A stretch of DNA of 11,744 bases from Euperipatoides rowelli (taxonomy: Eukaryota; Onychophora; Udeonychophora; Euonychophora; Peripatopsidae), in NCBI GenBank assembly GCA_003024985.2, contig PXIH01S0065089.1; one strand, written 5' to 3'. Shown one piece after another: positions 7,201 through 11,744 of this stretch. Position 1 is the stretch's first letter, and every line of letters begins with the position of its first letter. A program made the translations under genes and the position numbers. The notes below the pieces were generated by a model, which did no database searches, had not been told where the DNA came from, and saw only the letters and a list, made by a program, of their open reading frames with translations.

Positions 7201-8393
7201 CTATTTCCGACGGTTTTGCTCATCATTCTTCCTAATACTTTTATCCATTTTTCTTTTGTTTCTTTTGGTTACCAATTGATAAGACTCGCCATCTTCACCC
7301 CACGTAACGTGTTGATTTTCACCAATGTCCATTACTTCTGTCTTGCTATCATGTTCTTCCTGTTGGAATACAGTGACTAAAGACTGCCCCTTATCTTTCA
7401 GCATTTCCGTTATATTAACACTAGGTGACGCCCCTCGCTTTACAATATCAATGTTATCATACCCGACTATTGTTCCATTATTAATAAAAGGTCTGCTTAA
7501 TTGATTCATGCTATTTTCACCATTTTCATTGTAATATCCTTCTTCTTTTTCATTAAAACATTTTTTTTCATCTTTTTTGCCATTGCCTGCTCATACGTTA
7601 GTTCAATTTCATTACAATTTATGTTAGCGTGTCCTCCACATACTTTCCACATTTAATACACTTTTTTATATTACACTCATAGGCCTTGTGTTCAATTTCT
7701 CGACAATTTAGGCAAATAGGATCTCTACCTTTAACTACTACTAGAAACGTGAGGGATCCCATTATAACTAGATAGGGAATATTTCTATCATTAACATTAC
7801 TTTTTAACACACCTTTTATTTCTAAAACACCAGTCTTAACATCAAAATCATTACTTACTTTAAACATTTCATTCATTATGGATGTTATTATTAAATAATC
7901 TTTTAAGTAATTACTTACTAGTTCAAAGTCATCAGTAATTGGGGCCCAATGTACGAATATTGACATACTGTGACAACTCTCCATACTGTTCAGGTGTAAC
8001 GATGTAATCTTTAAACTTTTCTTCCACTTCTTGTTTATGCTCCACAGTGGCGAAGTCAACGCCTAAATAACAGCCGTTCCTTGGAAAAAACACTCCAATT
8101 ACCGCTTGTTTCCCAACTATCACTATTATTTTCTAAAAGCATTGCTGCAGTATCCATTCTTAACTCCAAATCCTCCAAAAACAACATAAAAATATATCTT
8201 CGCTCGTTGTAGGCCGTTTTGAAAATTTTATTCCAGTACTTAAGTCCGTTCATTAACTTGATATACTTTTCAGAATTCCTCTGAGTATTCCTAATTGCCA
8301 ACTCATACTCTCCCATACTTTTTCGTAAATTTGTAGCCATTCTAATACGTTTTTCTTGTTCTCATCAAAACTAACACCTTCACCATTCGCCAT
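7201..8393 (-). pseudogene. LINE ORF1: nucleic-acid-binding protein with CCHC knuckles, disrupted
   Basis: Starts at the ATG 8391-8393 (MANGEGVSFDENKK), 12 nt from the element's 5' end. Reading continues in other frames: 8340-8056 (charged, helical-looking, MATNLRKSMGEYELAIRN), 8123-7932 (VIGVFFPRNGCYLGVDF), 7935-7619 (ending in the zinc knuckles) and 7509-7201 (GEDGESYQLVTKRNKRK, a basic tail before the stop). At least four frameshifts are needed. VVVKGRDPICLNC before the knuckle matches the arrangement found in Tx1-like and related ORF1 proteins. ORF1 proteins bind element RNA and form the ribonucleoprotein used in transposition. Not functional here. Confidence 0.8.
7673..7714 (-). other. 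First CCHC zinc knuckle of LINE ORF1
   Basis: CLNCREIEHKAYEC: CX2CX4HX4C with all four ligands intact. A second knuckle begins CIKCGK five residues later, but its His and last Cys (GGHANINC) lie in another frame at about 7605-7632, so a small indel near 7630 split it. Confidence 0.88.
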
Positions 8394-8406
8394 TTTAACC
8401 GGAAGT
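8391..8406 (-). promoter_or_regulatory. LINE 5' end: ETS-like and YY1/TISU-like motifs over the ORF1 start
   Basis: The element begins CTTCCGGTTAAAATGGCG on the minus strand. CTTCCGG is an ETS-family core (ACCGGAAG on the plus strand, 8398-8405). AAAATGGCG resembles the YY1/TISU element (AAGATGGCG), in which the ATG is the start codon just downstream of the cap site. LINE promoters are internal and lie at the 5' end, so a 12-nt leader with both motifs is a plausible TATA-less promoter. Function is inferred. Confidence 0.5.
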
Positions 8407-8419
8407 CATTAAGAGATTT
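8406..8419. repeat. 14-bp target site duplication at the 5' end of the LINE
   Basis: TCATTAAGAGATTT, exact match to 3638-3651. Confidence 0.9.
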
Positions 8420-8458
8420 AAGTTTTGTTTTTAATCATTTCTAAAATGATGTTAGGAA

Positions 8459-8514
8459 TAGGGAGAGAGGAGGGATAAGGAGAGGGTAGGGGGAAATGGG
8501 GGGATATCTAGAGC
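8459..8514 (+). repeat. Purine/G-rich tract with G-quadruplex potential
   Basis: Runs of three to six G (GGG, GGG, GGG, GGGGG, GGGGGG) spaced by A-rich loops, almost free of C, in otherwise AT-rich DNA. The last four runs with loops of 9, 2 and 4 bases fit a four-run quadruplex pattern. It is also a possible triplex or GAGA-like purine tract. Confidence 0.6.
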
Positions 8515-8621
8515 TAAATTGTATTTTAATTCACAAGGGTCTTTTCAGCTAGTATTTACATAAGCAATCAAATATTATTTAAACAATGTATCAATGTATT
8601 ATTAATTATAATAATCATACC

Positions 8622-8650
8622 ATTATTATTATTATTATTATTATTATTAT
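8622..8650. repeat. (ATT)n microsatellite
   Basis: About nine to ten uninterrupted ATT units. Confidence 0.95.
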
Positions 8651-8854
8651 AAATACCTGGAATAAATACACAGTATTTAGAAAAAATTTATTCTAGTTGT
8701 AACAAAATACTAAATATTTTCTAACATCCCCTAAACAATACAANAAAAGCAGTTGAAAGGAGGATCCATGCATAAATTAAATTTATAGTTCCAATAATTT
8801 AGAATTATTAAGAATTTCAAAATTGTTAAAGTACACATAATCCTGGGATCGCAG

Positions 8855-9055
8855 ATGGGAATTTCCCTTTCTATTGTATTAATGGTGCCAGGCACTATTA
8901 TTCTAGCACAGCAGGATAAAATGAATCATCAGACAAACAAAAATATTACAGATTTATTAAAATTGTTATTGGAGACATTTACAACTACCATCAAAAATAC
9001 AAATATTAACTTTCATGAGAGACAAGCCATGTACATTAGTTTAAGACATAAATGA
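8855..9055 (+). CDS. Unassigned 66-codon open frame
   Basis: The N-terminus is hydrophobic (SLSIVLMVPGTIILA), followed by a polar, helix-prone segment (ITDLLKLLLETF) and NFHERQAMYISLRHK. The overall look is more protein-like than chance, but I do not recognise it. The hydrophobic start could be a signal peptide, or the ATG may lie inside an older frame. The helical half could be a remnant of the same ancient element as the ATPase fragment left of the LINE, since the LINE split one previously continuous locus; that is speculation. A further open segment follows at once in another frame. Confidence 0.2.
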   Translation: MGISLSIVLMVPGTIILAQQDKMNHQTNKNITDLLKLLLETFTTTIKNTNINFHERQAMYISLRHK

Positions 9056-9057
9056 TA

Positions 9058-9219
9058 AAAATCGGATAGATAGAACATCAGATATTAAATTTTACTGTTT
9101 ATTCATGGTTTCTTTATGGAAGGTGTTTGAAGGGAATAGAGAGTTCTCTTTTAATCGGCTTTGTTATGAGGGTTTAGCCGACAAGCCAGACTATTTAAAC
9201 GAAAAAATAAGACCATTGT
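9058..9219 (+). pseudogene. Open segment ending at TAA, possible continuation of a decayed gene
   Basis: From about 9058 a frame reads DKNRIDRTSDIKFY, then LWKVFEGNREFSFNRLCYEG and LADKPDYLNEKIRPL before a TAA near 9219. It overlaps the end of the previous frame by a one-base shift, as expected if an indel broke one longer frame. The residue mix (aromatic, acidic and basic residues in balance) is better than chance AT-rich translation. No family recognised. Confidence 0.25.
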
Positions 9220-9723
9220 AAAATATGTTTTGTCTGGGTTGGATTAGGAATAATGAAAAATAAAAATAAAAGAATATAATTATTTTCCAGCTTAAACAAA
9301 TAGGCAAGATGATATTTTATCATTATTATTTTTACAATTAATTTATTTTAAGTCAGCTAATGAATAGAAATATAGATTTAAATAAATGGATGTCTTCACC
9401 TCCATTTTTGAAACCACAAACAAAAGTTGGAATAAACTAAGATCTTATTTAGTCTATAAAAAAGGACTTGNTATTGTTACCATGCTATAATACTTTTATG
9501 TTTACCATTTCATTATTTCTCTTTAAACAATAAATTACAAGATTGATTGAATAAATACTCAACAAGATAAGATTATCATATAGTCATCAAGATTAAACTT
9601 TGCACTCTATCTGGCAGCATATTAAAACGCCTGCATCCAGGAGTAAAGTGTCCAGATTGAAAAATAAATTTTATTCACCAGCATATTAGATGATCTTTCA
9701 ATATCGCTCATAGTGATGCCTTT
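9220..9723. other. AT-rich stretch without recognisable gene
   Basis: Short frames only, interrupted within 30 to 40 codons, and one undetermined base (9471). A 30-codon segment at about 9598-9687 (LHSIWQHIKTPASRSKV) is not assignable. I see no inverted repeat or target duplication that would mark the edge of the element to the right. Confidence 0.45.
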
Positions 9724-10963
9724 ATTCAGATTAAAATTTCAGAAGACAGAGAATTTTTATTGGCACAAAGAAAGAAAGGACGGTGGGGAAGTATGGGTCT
9801 TATTGATACAAAACTATTAAATCAAGAAGATAGGCGATGACAAAAGATATAAAGGCTGAACTCCAAAAGAGGAAATATGCTAATATGTCACTTGCAGACT
9901 CCACAACATAAGATCTCAGTTTAAGCAGTCAAGAAAGTGACATCAATATTGACAATGATGATAATAAAACTGATTCTTCAATATATCACAAAAGGAGAGA
10001 AATTTCTATCCTTCAAACATTGTCATTGTCATTGGTCTTAAACTCAGAGAAAGATGAGCTTGTGGCTTTCATATATCATCAACTTTCTGACTGTCAGCCC
10101 AGGGATAATTATAGGGAATTACTTGAACTTGCTTTTCTTTTTTTTTGGGAGAGAAACCAAAATGAGGTGTCCATCTGCTTGCTCCAGGAACCTACCATCA
10201 TGCCAGATGGATGGCAAAAATTATCTAGTGTCTCAAAATCTACTTGTTTTTGTCACAGTTCCATCTCACAACTGTAGAATTGTTAGCCCTTCGTAGCTTC
10301 AATACCTTTGTCATTAAAATATACTTAAGGCCATGGTAGCTTTGTTCCTGTGTTGCTTCAGCACCTAGAAATAACTTACAACTATTAAAATATATTTTAA
10401 TGTACAGAAATATCATCAAATCCATTGCTGACAAAGCATTAAGAAGCTTCTTGGGCCATCTTTGGTACCTTAGTGAGAAACTGATTGGCTTGGCATTTTT
10501 TGAACCCACCCATGTTGCTCTCGATGAAAAGATTTTAATGGTCTCAGCACAGAAAGGAAGAAGTTGATGATCCTCCCCATCATATACACATAGATGATAA
10601 ATTGGTGCCTGAAAAAAGCTGTTTGATTTTATATCTCAAAATAAGAGAAAATTATTTGCAGCTTTAGAAATTTATGAGGACTTCTTGGAACAAGATTCCA
10701 AAACCTGGCTAAACAATCTGCAGTATTGAAGGGCTCAGGAAACAATTAAAAAGCTTAATGTAGTGAATGACGCTGCTGAGCGTGGAATATCCATGATTCA
10801 GTCCTTCAATGTTGTACTTACAACCCGAGAGGAACAAAAACAACATCTACTACTGGTTGTGGAGGACATCACAAAAGATTTCCATACCCAAACAAGTCAA
10901 CGATCATGAAAAACACTTAAAAATAATGAGTCGCATCTTAGATGTTATAATGTATTAATTTGA
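9724..10963 (+). pseudogene. Disrupted copy of a multicopy uncharacterised invertebrate protein
   Basis: Four linked open segments in one orientation. 9724-9837: SEDREFLLAQRKKGRWGSMG, then stop. 9852-10149: KRKYANMSLADS, an acidic Ser-rich stretch, then QPRDNYRELLELAF. 10148-10564: APGTYHHARWMAK, then GHLWYLSEKLIGLAFFEP, with stops at 10163, 10226 and 10337. 10539-10618 and 10619-10960: EEVDDPPHHIHIDDKLVPEK, LFDFISQNKRKLFAALEIYEDF and VVNDAAERGISMIQSFN, with stops at 10727 and 10907. From memory these match, in order, the ends of a long protein family repeated many times in arthropod genomes and annotated only as uncharacterised. The central part of that family is missing between DNK and SEKDELVAF. 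Function unknown; mobile origin is likely. No introns seen; AATAAA at 10988. Confidence 0.65.
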
Positions 10964-10987
10964 AAAGTTTGAGCACTTTGTGCAAAC

Positions 10988-10993
10988 AATAAA
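10988..10993 (+). terminator. Candidate polyadenylation signal
   Basis: AATAAA 25 bases after the last stop of the pseudogene frame. There is no poly(A) tract at 15-30 bases downstream, so it is not the end of a processed copy. In AT-rich DNA this hexamer is common by chance; a second one lies at 11068-11073. Confidence 0.3.
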
Positions 10994-11094
10994 TATTGTT
11001 TAAATTTCATAAAATTTTAATTGGCTTACTTTTTGTGTATATATATGGAAAAACACTTGTTTATCTTAATAAAGAATTCTATTTAGAGAACATT

Positions 11095-11191
11095 AAACCT
11101 CTAATGCATTGGAAATGATTTAAAAGGAAAATCTCACATCAAAAATCATGCATGAGGTTTTATTATGCATTTTTGACATTAGATTTTCCTT
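11095..11191. repeat. Two overlapping, mutually exclusive inverted repeats
   Basis: Pair 1: AAACCTCTAATGCAT (11095-11109) with ATGCATGAGGTTT (11148-11160), two-base bulge. Pair 2: AAGGAAAATCTCACATCAAAAATCATGCAT (11124-11153) with ATGCATTTTTGACATTAGATTTTCCTT (11165-11191), a 27-30 base imperfect arm. The central ATGCAT at 11148-11153 belongs to both pairs. It may be a remnant of a palindromic transposon end. Confidence 0.75.
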
Positions 11192-11388
11192 CAACTAAAT
11201 TATTGTATCTTGATGTATAAAAAGAAAAGAAAATTTTAACTGAGAAATGCATGAATTGATTTTAACCCTACTTAATAGAAAATCAATATTGATTTCCTAT
11301 AAAATGCCTGAAAATAGGATTAAGAAATATGTGGAAAAGAAGAGAGGGAGAGGTTACAACATTAGTAAGTAGAGTATTGTATGATAAT

Positions 11389-11400
11389 GGGGGGGGGGGG
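11389..11400 (+). repeat. G12 homopolymer
   Basis: Twelve G in a row within AT-rich DNA. Confidence 0.95.
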
Positions 11401-11490
11401 AGATGAGAAGGCAACTTTAGTTTGCTTGTAAGTGTTAATAGTATTTTAGATATTAAAATAAAGTGCATTATTTATATAGTATGTAGACAC

Positions 11491-11744
11491 AGGTACCCCA
11501 CAAGGGCTTTAGTCTCAGGGCCCAGACCAAGATGGTGGCGTGGATGATCAAACTACATAGATTGGCACTACAACATTTTGGCCCTACTTAACAGCCAAAA
11601 AGAAAAAAGCTAATCAAAAGAAGAAGAAAAGCAAGCCTTGTAACAACCTAACAAAGTGTTCCAACAACCAAAAAAAAAAAAAACTTATCAAAAATATAAG
11701 GGAATGGTACAAGGCCCCGCCTGGATTTTCAACTTCGGGGCCTT
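11491..11744 (+). mobile_element. Possible 5' end of another retroelement, cut by the window edge
   Basis: GC content rises and the strand becomes A-rich. ACCAAGATGGTGGCGTGGATG (11528-11548) resembles the YY1/TISU-type start (AAGATGGCGGC) that also marks the 5' end of the LINE in this window. From about 11559 one frame is open to the edge: IGTTTFWPYLTAKKKKANQ, more lysine-rich stretches, then KGMVQGPAWIFNFGA. It has no ATG before MVQG and a TAG just upstream. The ATG in the start-like motif reads MVAWMIKLHRLALQHFG then stop, so at least one frameshift would be needed. A 9-bp hairpin ends the window. Confidence 0.3.
11711..11744. repeat. 9-bp perfect inverted repeat at window edge
   Basis: AAGGCCCCG (11711-11719) and CGGGGCCTT (11736-11744) with a 16-base loop. 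The right arm ends on the last base, so the true extent is unknown. Confidence 0.85.

Larger units (their letters stand above)
3652..8405 (-). mobile_element. Full-length but inactive non-LTR retrotransposon, L1/Tx1-like layout
   Basis: About 4.75 kb including a 0.34-kb SINE inside it. In minus-strand order: 12-nt leader, ORF1 with CCHC knuckles (8393-7201), about 200-nt spacer, ORF2 with AP-like endonuclease (about 6982-6118), linker (6024-5605), reverse transcriptase (about 5700-4722), thumb and post-RT region with GGLGLIDL (4529-4552), C-terminal CCHC finger (4097-4150), short 3' UTR and A-tail. Perfect 14-bp duplications flank it, so both ends are true ends and the copy is not 5'-truncated. 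Frameshifts, stops and a lost segment make it dead. Clade is judged from the ORF1 zinc knuckle preceded by a GRDPICLNC-type motif and from a C-terminal finger with no RNase H. L1/Tx1 group is likely but not proven; Nimb or CR1-like remain possible. Confidence 0.88.
8420..8854. other. Gene-free stretch with G-rich tract and ATT repeat
   Basis: Holds the G-rich tract (8459-8514), an ATT/TTA microsatellite (8622-8650) and one undetermined base (8744). No coding frame of interest. Confidence 0.6.
10964..11490. other. Gene-free stretch with inverted repeats and G run
   Basis: Contains the overlapping inverted repeats (11095-11191), further ATTGATTTT/AAAATCAAT complementarity (about 11255-11286) and a G12 homopolymer (11389-11400). 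No coding frame of interest on either strand; a minus-strand frame over 11283-11468 is simple Pro/Leu/Ser sequence caused by the purine-rich DNA. Confidence 0.55.

Noticed and set aside
3652-8405. LTR retrotransposon or Penelope-like element
   Set aside because: No long terminal repeats, protease, integrase or GIY-YIG domain; the endonuclease-RT order, A-tail and 14-bp duplication are those of a non-LTR element.
10240-10509. Minus-strand 89-codon open frame
   Set aside because: Antisense to the HLWYLSEK segment of the pseudogene, whose plus-strand reading is clearly the conserved one.
10964-11093. Processed-pseudogene poly(A) tail after 10993
   Set aside because: No A run follows the AATAAA at the expected distance and no flanking duplication was found, so retrocopy origin of the pseudogene is not supported.
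11283-11468. Minus-strand 61-codon Pro/Leu/Ser-rich frame
   Set aside because: Produced by the purine-rich strand including the G12 run; low complexity.

Overview
The window reads as eukaryotic, probably invertebrate, intergenic DNA. It is strongly AT-rich, has microsatellites, shows no bacterial-style operons, and is mostly built from transposable elements at different stages of decay. tRNA-derived SINEs, a non-LTR retrotransposon with an L1/Tx1-type layout and a hAT-type miniature transposon together fit an arthropod or another invertebrate. I cannot name the species. Two isolated N bases (8744, 9471) mark unresolved calls. I see no intact host gene.

Left part (1-3637): a probable LINE 3' tail ending in an (AAAT)n run (1-91); a cluster of six palindrome-cored sites resembling ZNF143/Staf sites (593-728); a 90-codon open frame of unknown nature (929-1201); a complete 653-bp non-autonomous hAT element with a perfect 8-bp target duplication (1384-2036); a minus-strand tRNA-derived SINE carrying a perfect 17-bp hairpin (2158-2527); a second, unrelated tRNA-derived SINE on the plus strand with a perfect 17-bp target duplication (2816-3075); and a decayed fragment of what looks like a transposon-type P-loop ATPase (3142-3519).

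Middle (3638-8419): one minus-strand, apparently full-length non-LTR retrotransposon flanked by a perfect 14-bp target duplication. Its 5' end is at 8405, only 12 nt before the ORF1 ATG. ORF1 (CCHC zinc knuckles, basic C-terminus) and ORF2 (AP-like endonuclease, reverse transcriptase, C-terminal CCHC finger) are broken by frameshifts and stops, and the first reverse-transcriptase motifs are missing. A second copy of the first SINE family sits inside the reverse transcriptase (5268-5604) with its own target duplication. Removing it restores one continuous frame, so the order of events can be read: LINE first, SINE later.

Right part (8420-11744): G-rich and ATT microsatellite DNA, small unassigned open frames (8855-9219), then a plus-strand pseudogene (9724-10963). 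From memory, the pseudogene resembles a multicopy, functionally uncharacterised protein family of invertebrate genomes. It keeps N-terminal and C-terminal parts and appears to lack the centre. Downstream are overlapping inverted repeats (11095-11191), a G12 run, and at the edge a sequence with an AAGATGGTGGCG start-like motif, a lysine-rich open frame and a 9-bp hairpin, possibly the 5' end of another retroelement running out of the window.

No genes here act together as a pathway. The value of the window is as a layered record of transposition.
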